From: Lentibacillus persicus
GTDB taxonomy: Bacteria > Bacillota > Bacilli > Bacillales > Amphibacillaceae
Assembly: GCF_900112705.1 (NCBI RefSeq)
Contig: NZ_FOMR01000011.1
Location: 37,053-101,052 of the forward strand
Length of the DNA stretch: 64,000 nucleotides
Direction of reading: 5' to 3'
Shown here: piece by piece, positions 38,169 through 47,617 of the stretch
How the letters are laid out: every line of letters starts with the position of its first letter
Numbering within the stretch: the stretch's first letter is position 1
Notes under the pieces: model-generated
What the model was told of the DNA's origin: nothing
Seen by the model: only the letters and a program-made list of their open reading frames with translations
Database searches by the model: none
Made by a program: the position numbers and the translations under genes

Positions 38169-39692
38169 ATGAAAAAGCAGGCATTAATAAGTGTTTCCGA
38201 CAAATCGGGTATAGCTGAATTTGCCAAAGGATTGGCAGAAGCGGGCTATGCCATTATTTCAACCGGGGGCACATTGCGGACCATTCAAGAAGCTGGCATT
38301 GAGGCTTCAGCGGTAGAGGAAATAACAGGCTTTCCTGAGATGCTGGAAGGCCGTGTCAAAACACTTCATCCGGTCATTCATGCCGGTCTCCTGGCCAAAC
38401 GGGAGAATGAAACACATAAACAGCAGCTGAGTGATAAAGGCATTGCCCCGATTGATATGGTTGTTGTCAACCTTTATCCATTTAAACAAACGCTTGATCA
38501 ATCGAATGTTACCGAAGAAGAAATTATCGAAAACATTGATATCGGCGGACCGACCATGCTGAGAGCAGCTGCAAAAAGTTTTCGTGACGTGACACCGGTT
38601 GTTGACCCAAGTGATTATAACGAGGTATTGAAGGCTATTCAAAACGATGATCTTAGTATGGCCTTCCGGAAGAAATTAGCAGCTAAAGTGTTCCGGCATA
38701 CAGCACAGTACGATGCATTGATTGCCGACTATTTCACGGACGAAGCATTTCCTGAAAACTACACGATTACATATGAAAAGGTCCAAACGTTGCGATACGG
38801 TGAAAATCCGCATCAGGAAGCAGCGTTTTATAAAACGCCGCTCGAATCACCCATGAGCCTTGCGTCTGCCCGACAGCTGCATGGCAAAGAAATGTCCTAT
38901 AACAACATCCAGGATGCCAATGCTGCGCTTAGTATTATTGCGGAATACGACAAACCGGCGGCTGTCGCAGTGAAGCACATGAATCCATGTGGGATTGGAA
39001 TGGCGGACGATTTAAAGACAGCATTTTCAAGAGCGTATGAAGCTGACCCTGTTTCCATATTTGGCGGGATTGTTGCTTGTAATCGGCCGATCGAAGCAGA
39101 TACAGCTGAGCGATTGAGCACTATTTTTTTGGAAATCGTCATCGCTCCGGCCTTTACCGATGAAGCGTTTGACATTTTAACGAAAAAGAAAAATATCCGT
39201 CTTCTTGAATTGCCGATGGATGCACCCGGGCAGACGTCACATCAATTAACGAGTGTGAATGGCGGTGTCCTTATTCAGGACGAAGATACGAAAGAAATTG
39301 ACCAAAGTGATCTCACATACCCGACTGAACGAAAACCAACCGAACGTGAGTTGAAAGATTTATTGTTTGCTTGGAAAGCAGTTAAGCAAGTTAAGTCAAA
39401 TGCGATTGTACTGGCAAACGATATGAAAACGCTTGGTGTCGGTGCAGGACAAATGAATCGTGTTGGGGCAGCAAGAATTGCACTCGAACAGGCGGGGGAG
39501 GAAGCGAATGGGGCAGCGCTGGCATCTGATGCGTTTTTCCCGATGCCTGACACGGTTGAAGAAGCGGCAAAAGCCGGCGTTAAAGCCATTATTCAACCTG
39601 GTGGCTCGAAACGGGATCAGGAATCAGTTGACATGTGCAACCAATATGGCGTTGCGATGGTTTATACAGGTGCACGGCACTTTAAACATTAA
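38169..39692 (+). CDS. purH: Bifunctional AICAR transformylase/IMP cyclohydrolase
   Basis: A 507-residue PurH. The N-terminal MGS-like cyclohydrolase domain (ALISVSDKSGIAEFAKGL, FPEMLEGRVKTLHP) spans about residues 1-195. The transformylase domain has LRYGENPHQEAAFY, AVKHMNPCG and the C-terminal DAFFPMPDTVEEAAKAG. It carries out the last two steps to IMP. ATG 38169 follows TAAGGAG. Confidence 0.97.
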   Translation: MKKQALISVSDKSGIAEFAKGLAEAGYAIISTGGTLRTIQEAGIEASAVEEITGFPEMLEGRVKTLHPVIHAGLLAKRENETHKQQLSDKGIAPIDMVVVNLYPFKQTLDQSNVTEEEIIENIDIGGPTMLRAAAKSFRDVTPVVDPSDYNEVLKAIQNDDLSMAFRKKLAAKVFRHTAQYDALIADYFTDEAFPENYTITYEKVQTLRYGENPHQEAAFYKTPLESPMSLASARQLHGKEMSYNNIQDANAALSIIAEYDKPAAVAVKHMNPCGIGMADDLKTAFSRAYEADPVSIFGGIVACNRPIEADTAERLSTIFLEIVIAPAFTDEAFDILTKKKNIRLLELPMDAPGQTSHQLTSVNGGVLIQDEDTKEIDQSDLTYPTERKPTERELKDLLFAWKAVKQVKSNAIVLANDMKTLGVGAGQMNRVGAARIALEQAGEEANGAALASDAFFPMPDTVEEAAKAGVKAIIQPGGSKRDQESVDMCNQYGVAMVYTGARHFKH

Positions 39693-39710
39693 GCTGAAAG
39701 GGGTTTTCAT

Positions 39711-40955
39711 ATGAATCTATTGGTCATCGGACGCGGTGGTCGCGAGCACAGCATGGTCATGAAACTGGCGGAAAGTGAACAAGCTGACAGGATTTTTGCT
39801 GCACCGGGGAATGGTGGCATCAGTGAAATTGCAGAGTGTGTCGATATTGACGAATTGGATACAGAGCGTTTGATCAATTTTGCCAGGAAAAAGGAAATTG
39901 ACTTAACGATTGTCGGTCCGGAAAACCCGCTTGTCGCTGGAGTTGCTGATCGTTTCCGTGAAGCAGGTCTGACTATTTTTGCGCCTGAAAAAGACGCTGC
40001 TTTAATCGAAGGAAGCAAGCAGTATGCAAAATCATTCATGGAAGCGAACGGCATTCCATCAGCTGCGTATGCCAATTTCACAAATGCGGCTGAAGCCAAA
40101 GCATATATTGAAGAACAAAGCATGCCGATAGTGGTAAAAGCTGACGGTCTTGCTGCCGGAAAAGGTGTGGTGGTAGCACAATCAGTTCAAGAGGCGAAGC
40201 GTGCTGTGGACGACATGCTCGTCAACAATAAGTTTGCAGAGGCCGGTAATTCGGTGGTTATTGAGGAATTTCTCGATGGGAAGGAGTTTTCCCTGATGGC
40301 ATTTGTCCATGGAACAAATGTATTTCCGATGCTGCCTGCACGCGACCATAAACGGGCACATGAAAATGATACGGGACCGAACACCGGTGGGATGGGAGCC
40401 TATGCGCCGGCTAAAGATATCTCACAGGAAACATTAGCATTTGCAGCTGATAATGTGCTGCAAAAAGCAGCTGATGGAATGTTCCGAGCCGGCCGGCCGT
40501 TTACCGGTGTTTTGTACGCCGGCATGATTATGACAGAAGATGGACCGAAAGTAATCGAGTTCAATGCTCGGCTCGGGGACCCTGAAACGCAGGTAGTGCT
40601 GCCGCTTTTAAAAAATGACTTGCTTCAAGTGTTTCTTGACATTCTTGCAGGCAAAGATCCTGGGTTGCAATGGGAAGAAAAAAGTTGTGCTGGCGTTGTA
40701 CTGGCCTCAAAAGGATATCCCGACAACTATGAAAAGGGTGTGGCTTTACCTGAAATAAATCTGAACGGAAGAACATTTGTGACTCATGCCGGAACGAAGC
40801 TGGCTGATAATGGTGTCGTTTCGGACGGCGGCAGGGTTTTGCTTGCGGGCGCCAAAGGAAAGGATGTAGCGGAAGCCTCGGAAGCAACCTATAAATGGCT
40901 CGGTGAATATATCGATACGGAGGCGTTTTTCTATCGGAAAGATATCGGCCGATGA
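39711..40955 (+). CDS. purD: GAR synthetase
   Basis: A 414-residue ATP-grasp ligase: MNLLVIGRGGREHSMV at the N-terminus, PIVVKADGLAAGKGVVVA in the ATP-grasp fold, and IEFNARLGDPETQVVLP near the metal site. It couples phosphoribosylamine to glycine. It is the last pur gene, with SD AAAGGGG and a terminator 10 bp downstream. Confidence 0.97.
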   Translation: MNLLVIGRGGREHSMVMKLAESEQADRIFAAPGNGGISEIAECVDIDELDTERLINFARKKEIDLTIVGPENPLVAGVADRFREAGLTIFAPEKDAALIEGSKQYAKSFMEANGIPSAAYANFTNAAEAKAYIEEQSMPIVVKADGLAAGKGVVVAQSVQEAKRAVDDMLVNNKFAEAGNSVVIEEFLDGKEFSLMAFVHGTNVFPMLPARDHKRAHENDTGPNTGGMGAYAPAKDISQETLAFAADNVLQKAADGMFRAGRPFTGVLYAGMIMTEDGPKVIEFNARLGDPETQVVLPLLKNDLLQVFLDILAGKDPGLQWEEKSCAGVVLASKGYPDNYEKGVALPEINLNGRTFVTHAGTKLADNGVVSDGGRVLLAGAKGKDVAEASEATYKWLGEYIDTEAFFYRKDIGR

Positions 40956-40965
40956 AATGGTGGAT

Positions 40966-40999
40966 AAAAAAGGCTGGGGTTTTGACCCCGGCCTTTTTC
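40966..40999 (+). terminator. Terminator of the pur operon
   Basis: AAAAAGGCTGGGGT pairs with ACCCCGGCCTTTTT around TTTG. The stem is symmetric and may also serve the convergent reductase gene. Confidence 0.9.
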
Positions 41000-41007
41000 A
41001 AAGCGTT

Positions 41008-42054
41008 TTATTCAAACATTTGTTTTTTCAGTTTTTCATTTCGTTTTTTGAAAACATCGTTATGAGACGAGACCATTGCTGCTTTTTCCGCATCAGGCTG
41101 AACATACTGTTTGGCTTTATTAACCGCATTGGCAGCATCCTGGAAGGCACCTGCAATCAGGTTTAATTTGCCGTTGTGCATCAGAATATCGCCTGCTGCG
41201 TATAGCCCGTCCATTGATGATTCGGAGTTGGCATTTCCCGAAACAAAGTAATTATCAGCAATCTCTATGTCGAGTTCACTATTTTCAAGCAATGTAGTAT
41301 CACGTTCATAACCATGATTGACAATAACGTCATCAACCGGCAGATAATTCACAGCACCGGTTTCATGGTTGCTCAGTTCCACTTTGTTAATTGTATTACC
41401 GTCTTCATCAGGTACCAGATCGGTTATGGTACTGTGGAAGAAACAGACGACTGAACTGTTCTTCAGGCGGGTAGCGAGCGATTCATGACAGTCAAAGTTA
41501 TTTTTTCTGCAGGAAATAAAGACGCGATCAGCGATTGATTCAAGCTCATTCGCCCAATCCGTTGCAGAACTTCCGCCGCCGGAAATCATGACCGTTTTGC
41601 CTTTAAAGTGCTGCAATGATTCAACCGAATAATGTAAGTTAGTGTTTTCAAATTTTTCAGATCCGGGGATCGGCAGCTTTTTAGGGTTTAAAATCCCGCT
41701 GCCAACTGCTACAATGACCGTTTTTGAATAGTGAATCCCCGAATCAGCTTGCAACTCGTAAATCCCGTCATCATTGCGGTTGATAGATGTTACTTTCTCA
41801 TTAAGCACAACTTCAGGATTGAAAGTCAACCCTTGCTCAACCGCTTGTTTAATATAGTCAGCTCCGGAAACAGGAGGCATTCCGCCAATGTCCCAAATCA
41901 TTTTTTCAGGATAAACATGAACTTTGCCGCCTAACTGTGGCTGATATTCAATAATTTTTGTTTTCATTTCTCTAAGTCCGCTGTAAAAGGCCGAAAACAG
42001 CCCGGCAGGCCCGCCGCCTATGATTGTCACATCAAACAGATCGTCTCTGGTCAA
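41008..42054 (-). CDS. Ferredoxin/flavodoxin-NADP+ reductase type 2 (YcgT-like)
   Basis: A 348-residue FAD/NADPH enzyme of the thioredoxin-reductase-like FNR class. It has the FAD site IIGGGPAGLFSAFYSG, the NADPH site MISGGGSSATDWANEL, and the C-terminal GLYAAGDI. It lacks the CxxC of thioredoxin reductase, as expected for this class. The start is TTG 42054, with AGGAGTG upstream on the minus strand. A Fur box overlaps its promoter, matching the Fur-controlled ycgT of B. subtilis, so it is likely used in iron-limited redox or siderophore-iron reduction. Confidence 0.88.
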   Translation of the reverse strand: MTRDDLFDVTIIGGGPAGLFSAFYSGLREMKTKIIEYQPQLGGKVHVYPEKMIWDIGGMPPVSGADYIKQAVEQGLTFNPEVVLNEKVTSINRNDDGIYELQADSGIHYSKTVIVAVGSGILNPKKLPIPGSEKFENTNLHYSVESLQHFKGKTVMISGGGSSATDWANELESIADRVFISCRKNNFDCHESLATRLKNSSVVCFFHSTITDLVPDEDGNTINKVELSNHETGAVNYLPVDDVIVNHGYERDTTLLENSELDIEIADNYFVSGNANSESSMDGLYAAGDILMHNGKLNLIAGAFQDAANAVNKAKQYVQPDAEKAAMVSSHNDVFKKRNEKLKKQMFE

Positions 42055-42084
42055 GTCTGCTCACTCCTCAGTAATCTAGTAACT

Positions 42085-42130
42085 GATTATCATTCTCATT
42101 TGATTATACACGATTTCTCCTGGTATGCAA
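42085..42130 (-). promoter_or_regulatory. Promoter and Fur box of the reductase gene
   Basis: Minus strand: TTGCAT (42130-42125), 16 nt, TATAAT (42108-42103). Directly downstream is TGAGAATGATAATCA, a 7-1-7 Fur box with one mismatch per half site. Confidence 0.7.
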
Positions 42131-42134
42131 AGGT

Positions 42135-42188
42135 TTGACAATTAATTATCAGTAGTGTTTAATAAAAACGATAATGAAAATCATTCTC
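42135..42188 (+). promoter_or_regulatory. Promoter and Fur box of the siderophore-binding lipoprotein gene
   Basis: TTGACA (42135-42140), 17 nt, TTTAAT (42158-42163). GATAATGAAAATCATTCTC at 42170-42188 matches 17 of 19 positions of the classical Fur box. Confidence 0.85.
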
Positions 42189-42218
42189 AATAAGATTAAA
42201 AATAGGAGGGGATATCCG

Positions 42219-43214
42219 ATGCGTAAATGGTTACTAATGTGCAGTATTCTAATAATTGGGGTGTTGGCGGCTTGTGGAAATGACGAGAGCGGGAATGAAT
42301 CCGTGGATAATGATGGTGAAGAAGCAGCCGGCCGGACCGTCACGATTGAGGATGCAGCAGGAGAGAAAACGATTGAAGGCACACCGGAAAAAATCGTTGC
42401 CCTTGAATGGTATAACGCTGAGCAATTGCTTTCGCTTGGAATTCAGCCTGCTGGTGTGCCGAACATCGAAGGGTTTAATAGTTGGATGAATATTGAAGAA
42501 GAACTCGGGGATAGCGTTGAAGATGTGGGGACACGTCAAGAACCGAACCTCGAGGCTATTTCGCGGATCGAGCCGGATTTGATTATCGCTGCTGAATTCA
42601 GGCATGAGCAAATTATTGACCGGTTAAATGATATTGCACCTGTCGTGATGTTTTCCCCTTATAGTCAAGAAGGCTCCGCTGATTTATATGAAGAATTAAT
42701 GAATGAATATAAAACGATTGCCAAGGTCACTGACAAGGAAGAAGAAGCTGAGCAGTCTATCAACGAATTAGAAGAGTTTTATGCTGAACAAAAACAGCGG
42801 CTGGCCGATGCAGGACTGGATGGCACGAAATACTTGGCAACAATGGCATTTTCGTCTCAGAATTCTCCTGTGATGCGGCTTTATACTGATACATCATACC
42901 CCGCAGCGATCATGGAAGAGTTGGGACTTGAAAATGCGTATCAAACTGATGAAGTTGAACCATATGGATTTACTGAAGTAGGCGTTGAAACACTGCAAAG
43001 TTTTGAAGGGGAGAACCTTCAATTTATCGCGATTGTGCAGGAAAATGATAATATATTCGAAAATCAGCTGGCAGGAAATGCAGCTTGGGAAAATTTGAGC
43101 TTTGTTAAAAATGGCAACACGCATTATCTGCCGGGGGACACACCAGTCATCGGCGGTGTTTCATCCGCAAAAGCATTCACTAAACAATTGGTGGACACCA
43201 TGCTTAATGAGTAA
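42219..43214 (+). CDS. Iron-siderophore ABC transporter substrate-binding lipoprotein
   Basis: A 331-residue periplasmic-binding-protein-like lipoprotein of the FecB/FhuD type. Signal peptide and lipobox LAAC give Cys19. The body has PEKIVALEWYNAEQLLSLGI and EAISRIEPDLIIAAEF, typical of siderophore or iron-citrate binders. The start at 42219 (MRKWLLMCS) has SD TAGGAGGGG; the open frame begins at 42174 inside the Fur box. No permease or ATPase lies beside it, so it must use a system encoded elsewhere, as do several B. subtilis binding proteins. Confidence 0.88.
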   Translation: MRKWLLMCSILIIGVLAACGNDESGNESVDNDGEEAAGRTVTIEDAAGEKTIEGTPEKIVALEWYNAEQLLSLGIQPAGVPNIEGFNSWMNIEEELGDSVEDVGTRQEPNLEAISRIEPDLIIAAEFRHEQIIDRLNDIAPVVMFSPYSQEGSADLYEELMNEYKTIAKVTDKEEEAEQSINELEEFYAEQKQRLADAGLDGTKYLATMAFSSQNSPVMRLYTDTSYPAAIMEELGLENAYQTDEVEPYGFTEVGVETLQSFEGENLQFIAIVQENDNIFENQLAGNAAWENLSFVKNGNTHYLPGDTPVIGGVSSAKAFTKQLVDTMLNE

Positions 43215-43358
43215 CCCAGTTCCCGGGAGCGCTGTTCTCATCCCCATTGAAACAGCATTCCAAATAAGCTTAACTCTGACATAATATCCATGAACTGCGA
43301 CGTACTTTGCTGTGATATCTCGGAAGGACAGACCGCTTCCTGAAAAAAAGCAGAAATC

Positions 43359-43370
43359 GGGGGGGGGGGG
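43359..43370 (+). repeat. Run of 12 G
   Basis: A pure G12 tract lies just ahead of the 20-bp array. Such tracts mutate in length easily and are also prone to sequencing error. Confidence 0.9.
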
Positions 43371-43384
43371 CCGGGAAGCAGACA

Positions 43385-43624
43385 TATATGCCGAAGAGCT
43401 GAAATATGCGCCGTAGAGCGGGATTATGTTCCGTAGAGCTGAAATATGCGCCAGAGAGCGGGAATATGTTCCGGAGAGCAGACATATGTTCCGGAGAGCT
43501 GAAATATGCACCGGAGAACAGACATATGTTCCGTAGAGCGGAAATATGTGCCGGAGAACAGATATATGTTCCGTAGAGCGGAAATATGCACTGGAGAACA
43601 AAAATATGTTCCGTAGAGCGGATG
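43385..43624 (+). repeat. 20-bp intergenic tandem array B (12 units, AATATGNNCC core)
   Basis: Twelve 20-bp units start at 43385, 43405 and so on to 43605 with no shift in register. Typical units are TATGTTCCGTAGAGCGGAAA, TATGCGCCAGAGAGCGGGAA and TATGTTCCGGAGAGCAGACA. The TATGNNCC half is conserved, and GAGC/GAAC at positions 11-14 is nearly so. It belongs to the same family as the array at 5683. All frames are largely open, but none has an SD. Confidence 0.9.
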
Positions 43625-43994
43625 CTTCAGCACGGGGTCGCGTAAAACGACGAGCACAAAGCAACACTTCTCTGAACATGCTACGATCTGCGAGGAATGC
43701 TGCTTCTCCGAAATCACCTGCAGCACGGCGAACACCCGGGTATTCCAGCTGTGTCGTAAGAGAGGCTTATGAAATTTTCACTAAGTAGCACTTCACATCA
43801 ACTGCGAATTAATGAGCCATAAATTTTTTTATTGCGCACTATATGAATACGGATTACTGGTGGCAGCGGCTTATAGAGCTGCTGCCTTGCGAAACTTGTC
43901 ACAAAAAGTTCAACGAAAGTCTTTAAAACATTACCGTATGAAAGCGCATTATATGTTAAGATGGAAAAAAACAACATATTGGGGCGTTGAAGTT
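43625..43994 (+). other. Gap before yerA, no gene seen
   Basis: After the array there is no convincing gene. An imperfect hairpin GGCAGCGGC/GCTGCTGCC lies near 43862-43886, without a T run. The frame of yerA stays open to 43812, but the upstream part (Arg-, Lys- and aromatic-rich) has no SD and no match to the family. Confidence 0.5.
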
Positions 43995-45734
43995 ATGAAA
44001 GATCGTATGCTTGGGAGAAACCGTGAGTTAAGAGAACAGGTTGCCGTTGCAGATGAATTGGAAGAACCAACAATTATCTTAAAAAACGGCACTTATTTAA
44101 ATACATTTACGAAACAATGGCGTCGGGCGAACGTTTGGATCTTTAAAGATCGGATTGTATATGTAGGCGACGAACTGCCGGAAAACAGTTCATCTGCCGA
44201 AATTGTTGATTGTGAAGGTCTTTATTTGGTCCCCGGCTATATCGAACCCCACGCGCACCCATTCCAGTTATATAACCCCGAATTGCTTGCTGTGCACGGC
44301 GCAGAATTCGGTACGACCACATTAATTAATGATAATTTGGTTTGGAATTTTTTATTGGAAAATGAGAAAGCGTTTTCGCTTTTGGAAGAATTTGACCGTC
44401 ACCCTGTGTCCATGTATTGGTGGGCACGGTTTGATGCACAAACAGTCCTTAAAGATGAAAGTGATTTTTTCAGCACGGATCACGTGTTGGCGTGGCTTAA
44501 CCATCCGTCGGTCATTCAGGGCGGTGAATTGACTGCGTGGCCAAGTTTACTTAAGGGAGACGACCGTCTGCTCTACTGGATACAGGAGGCCAAACGGCTC
44601 GGCAAACCAGTTGAAGGGCATCTGCCGGGTGCCTCTGAAAAAACACTGACCAGGCTTAAGTTATTGGGCGTATCCGCCGATCACGAAGCCATGACAGGAA
44701 AAGAGGCAATTAAACGGCTCGAACTAGGTTATCAGACAGGGCTTCGTTATTCATCCATACGACCTGATTTGCCTGTTTTGCTTGAAGAAATGCTGGCAGA
44801 AGGCTTGCAGACTTTCGATCATGTTACATTTACAACAGACGGCGCGACGCCTTCTTTCTATAAAGATGGCATCATGAACATTTGTATTGAAATAGCAATC
44901 AAGAAAGGTGTCCCGCTGGCTGATGCATACCGGATGGCTTCACATAATGCGGCTGCTCATTATGGCCTGCTTGATGAGCTCGGCTGCATTGCGCCCGGAC
45001 GCGTTGCCCACATCAATATTTTGGAGACAAAAGATAATCCGCGGCCGGTGAGTGTTTTGGCAAAAGGCGAGTGGATGCTGAAAAATTATAAGGAACAGGC
45101 AGCACCTAAGAAGATTGCCTGGGAAAATTATGGGATCGAACCGATAGCGTTTGATTGGGAGTTAACGTTGGAAGATATGCAATTTTCGGTTCCAATCGGT
45201 TTAAATCTGGTAAATGATGTGATTATTCAGCCTTATGCGATTAAAACGGATGTCACACTCGATGTGCTTCCGGATAACCGGGACGATGCTTTTCTAATGT
45301 TAATTGATCGAAAAGGGAAGTGGCGCGTTAACACGGCGATTAAAGGTTTTACACAAAAGCTTGGTGCAGTGGTGAGCTCATTTTCCACGACAGGCGACCT
45401 TGTTTTTATCGGAAAAAGCAAACACGATATGCTGCATGCCTGGAAACGGCTTAAGGCACTGGGCGGTGGTATTGTAGTCGTGCATGAAGGTGAAATTTTA
45501 TTTGAACTTCCGCTGAAGATGGCGGGCAGTATGTTCGATGGAACAATGGAGGAGCTAATGGAGAAAGAAAGTTATTTTAAAAATCTTCTGAAGGAATTTG
45601 GCTATTCATTTGGCGATGCGCTATACACGATTCTGTTCCTTTCTGCCACACACTTGCCTTACATCCGGATTACACAGCAAGGTATAATCGATGTTAAGAA
45701 ACGGGAAGTGCTCTTCCCAGCAACGATGCGATAA
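43995..45734 (+). CDS. yerA: Adenine deaminase-like amidohydrolase YerA
   Basis: A 579-residue metal-dependent hydrolase of the adenine deaminase family. Metal ligands are in GYIEPHAHPFQLYNP, and further motifs are EGHLPGASEKTL, SADHEAMTGKEA and MASHNAAAHYGL. YerA proteins are annotated as putative adenine deaminases (adenine to hypoxanthine), consistent with the purine neighbourhood. The start ATG 43995 aligns best with B. subtilis YerA; the SD is weak. A second in-frame ATG is at 44007. Confidence 0.85.
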   Translation: MKDRMLGRNRELREQVAVADELEEPTIILKNGTYLNTFTKQWRRANVWIFKDRIVYVGDELPENSSSAEIVDCEGLYLVPGYIEPHAHPFQLYNPELLAVHGAEFGTTTLINDNLVWNFLLENEKAFSLLEEFDRHPVSMYWWARFDAQTVLKDESDFFSTDHVLAWLNHPSVIQGGELTAWPSLLKGDDRLLYWIQEAKRLGKPVEGHLPGASEKTLTRLKLLGVSADHEAMTGKEAIKRLELGYQTGLRYSSIRPDLPVLLEEMLAEGLQTFDHVTFTTDGATPSFYKDGIMNICIEIAIKKGVPLADAYRMASHNAAAHYGLLDELGCIAPGRVAHINILETKDNPRPVSVLAKGEWMLKNYKEQAAPKKIAWENYGIEPIAFDWELTLEDMQFSVPIGLNLVNDVIIQPYAIKTDVTLDVLPDNRDDAFLMLIDRKGKWRVNTAIKGFTQKLGAVVSSFSTTGDLVFIGKSKHDMLHAWKRLKALGGGIVVVHEGEILFELPLKMAGSMFDGTMEELMEKESYFKNLLKEFGYSFGDALYTILFLSATHLPYIRITQQGIIDVKKREVLFPATMR

Positions 45735-45787
45735 CGTATAATAGATTCCGGATGTAAGAATTGGCGTAAGCGCCAGGGGGTGGGATC

Positions 45788-46855
45788 TTGAGAAAGTTGA
45801 TTGTTTTCATGGTGTTGTGCATGCTGGTGCTCACAGCTGCGTGCTCTGAAGAGGAGAAGCAAGAGGCACAGGACAATGAATCAAAAGATAATACAGTAAA
45901 AGAGAAAAACGAAACACCTGAGTCACCAGTGGAGAAAGAAATATTTCCGCTGACAGGCGCAGAAACTGAGGCCCCGGTGAATCATCGAATTGTCAGTGTT
46001 ATGGTCAATAATCATCGCCAGGCGCGACCGCAAACAGGTCTGAGCAAAGCCGATGTCGTTTTTGAAATACTCGCTGAAGGCCGTATTACCCGCCTGTTAG
46101 CGCTGTATCAGAGTGAATTGCCTGATGTTATCGGACCTGTGCGGAGTGCCCGGGAGTACTATTTTGAACTGGCAAACGGCTATGATGCGCTCTATGTTTA
46201 TCACGGTGCAGCGAACTTTGTGAATGATATGATTAAAGAGCGCGGTATTGAACATTTGGATGGTGCCGTCTATGATAATAATGGGCAGTTATTCAAACGG
46301 GAATCCTTCCGAAAAGCGCCGCACAATTCCTATTTGCAGACTGAAGCGGTAAATGACACAGCAAAGGAAAAAGGCTATGAAGTGGAACAAACATACGATC
46401 CGTTGCCGTTTGCAACAGACGAAGAAGCAGCTGATTTTTCCGGAGATGCTGCTGGAAAAGTCGGGATCGATTATTCCAGCGGGGTCAGCTACACCAGTTA
46501 TACTGTTGAATACACATATAATGAAAATGAAGAGACATATGCGCGTTCGAGTGACGGTGAGAAGACAGTTGAACGCAATACTGGGGAACAAGTCACTGCT
46601 GACAATATTTTTATCGTAGAAGCACCGCATCAAGTGATTGACAGTGCCGGCCGACGGGAAATTGATTTAGAATCAGGTGGCAATGCTTATCTTGTTCAAA
46701 AAGGAAAAGTCCGAAAGATTAAGTGGGAAAACCGTGATGGCAGGATTGTTCCGGTTAAAGATGGCAAGCTATTAAAATTTGTACAAGGGAACACCTGGAT
46801 TAACGTGGTGCCGTCAAGTCCCGGGATATCAGAATCAGTTACAATTTCAAACTAA
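45788..46855 (+). CDS. yerB: DUF3048 lipoprotein YerB
   Basis: A 355-residue lipoprotein with TTG start behind AGGGGGTGGG. The signal ends LTAAC with lipidated Cys19. An acidic linker is followed by DUF3048 (VMVNNHRQARPQTGLSKADVVFEILAEGRITR, and PDVIGPVRSAREYYFELA). Gene order yerA-yerB-yerC is as in B. subtilis. Function is not established. Confidence 0.88.
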   Translation: MRKLIVFMVLCMLVLTAACSEEEKQEAQDNESKDNTVKEKNETPESPVEKEIFPLTGAETEAPVNHRIVSVMVNNHRQARPQTGLSKADVVFEILAEGRITRLLALYQSELPDVIGPVRSAREYYFELANGYDALYVYHGAANFVNDMIKERGIEHLDGAVYDNNGQLFKRESFRKAPHNSYLQTEAVNDTAKEKGYEVEQTYDPLPFATDEEAADFSGDAAGKVGIDYSSGVSYTSYTVEYTYNENEETYARSSDGEKTVERNTGEQVTADNIFIVEAPHQVIDSAGRREIDLESGGNAYLVQKGKVRKIKWENRDGRIVPVKDGKLLKFVQGNTWINVVPSSPGISESVTISN

Positions 46856-46897
46856 ACGCACGTGTTTAAACCTATAAACGAAAGCAGGTGACGCGCC

Positions 46898-47200
46898 ATG
46901 CAGATTGATAAACTACGCGGCGAACAGCTTGACCAGCTGTTTGATGCGATTCTTTCATTAAAAGACCGCGAGGAGTGCTATAAATTTTTTGATGATATTG
47001 CAACGATGTCGGAAATTCATGCAATAGCCCAGCGCTTGCAAGTGGCCAGGATGCTGACAGAAGGCCGTACTTACAGTGTTATTGAAGAAGAAACCAACGC
47101 ATCGACTGCTACAATTTCCCGCGTCCGCCGCTGCATTAATTACGGCAGTGATGGCTATAAAATTGTTCTGGACCGCATACTTGATGATGATGCAAACTAA
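46898..47200 (+). CDS. yerC: TrpR-like HTH protein YerC
   Basis: A 100-residue YerC/YecD family protein with a TrpR-like helix-turn-helix (AIAQRLQVARMLTEGRTYSVIEEETNASTATISRVRRCIN). ATG 46898 follows AAGCAGGTGACG. It is a DNA-binding regulator of unknown targets that sits between yerB and pcrB as in B. subtilis. Confidence 0.9.
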   Translation: MQIDKLRGEQLDQLFDAILSLKDREECYKFFDDIATMSEIHAIAQRLQVARMLTEGRTYSVIEEETNASTATISRVRRCINYGSDGYKIVLDRILDDDAN

Positions 47201-47236
47201 AAAGGCCAGGAAAAAAGGTTTAAAAGTAAATGAAAA

Positions 47237-47409
47237 GACGAACGATACTAGGAAAGGAATCGGACTACGCCGCTCCGGAAATATGCTTCGCTTTCCGCGG
47301 GCGGCTGGCAAGCCCCCCTCGTGCCAAGGCACTTCAGGGTCTAGCCTAGGCCTTTTCTCCCGCAGGAGTCTACGCATATTTCCTCCGCTAACCCTGCTTA
47401 TCGTTCGTC
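47237..47409. repeat. 173-bp inverted-repeat element (GACGAACGATA ends)
   Basis: Perfect 11-bp terminal inverted repeats, GACGAACGATA (47237-47247) and TATCGTTCGTC (47399-47409). Inside is a second inverted pair GGAAATATGC/GCATATTTCC, and then the segments CTTTCCGCGGGCGG and CCCGCAGGAGTC, typical of GC-rich noncoding palindromes common in Bacillaceae genomes. No coding capacity. It fills most of the yerC-pcrB gap; the rest (47410-47617) shows only a likely -10 (TATACT near 47530). Confidence 0.75.
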
Positions 47410-47617
47410 TATTATATTGAAATCAAAAGTTATGTCTTAGCCTCTTTTAACCCCTTCAGGCACCTCTAATATGATTTTCCGCAAATTCATTTTTCTTAAC
47501 CCTAAATTCATGGCGTATTTTTTGGTATACTTTTAGAATGAAAGCAACGATTATTTCAGATTTGTTTCGCACGAACGGCAGGCTTAATATAAATATGTAA
47601 TAAATGGAGGCATTCAG

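Noticed and set aside
37868..38227. Minus-strand 119-codon frame with 14-residue repeats (LVARSGAVLDRFVP-like)
   Set aside because: The repeat is the 42-bp DNA unit read in frame; there is no SD, and the start lies antisense in purH.
43812..43994. N-terminal extension of yerA
   Set aside because: No SD at 43812, and the extension has no counterpart in B. subtilis YerA; ATG 43995 fits the family start.
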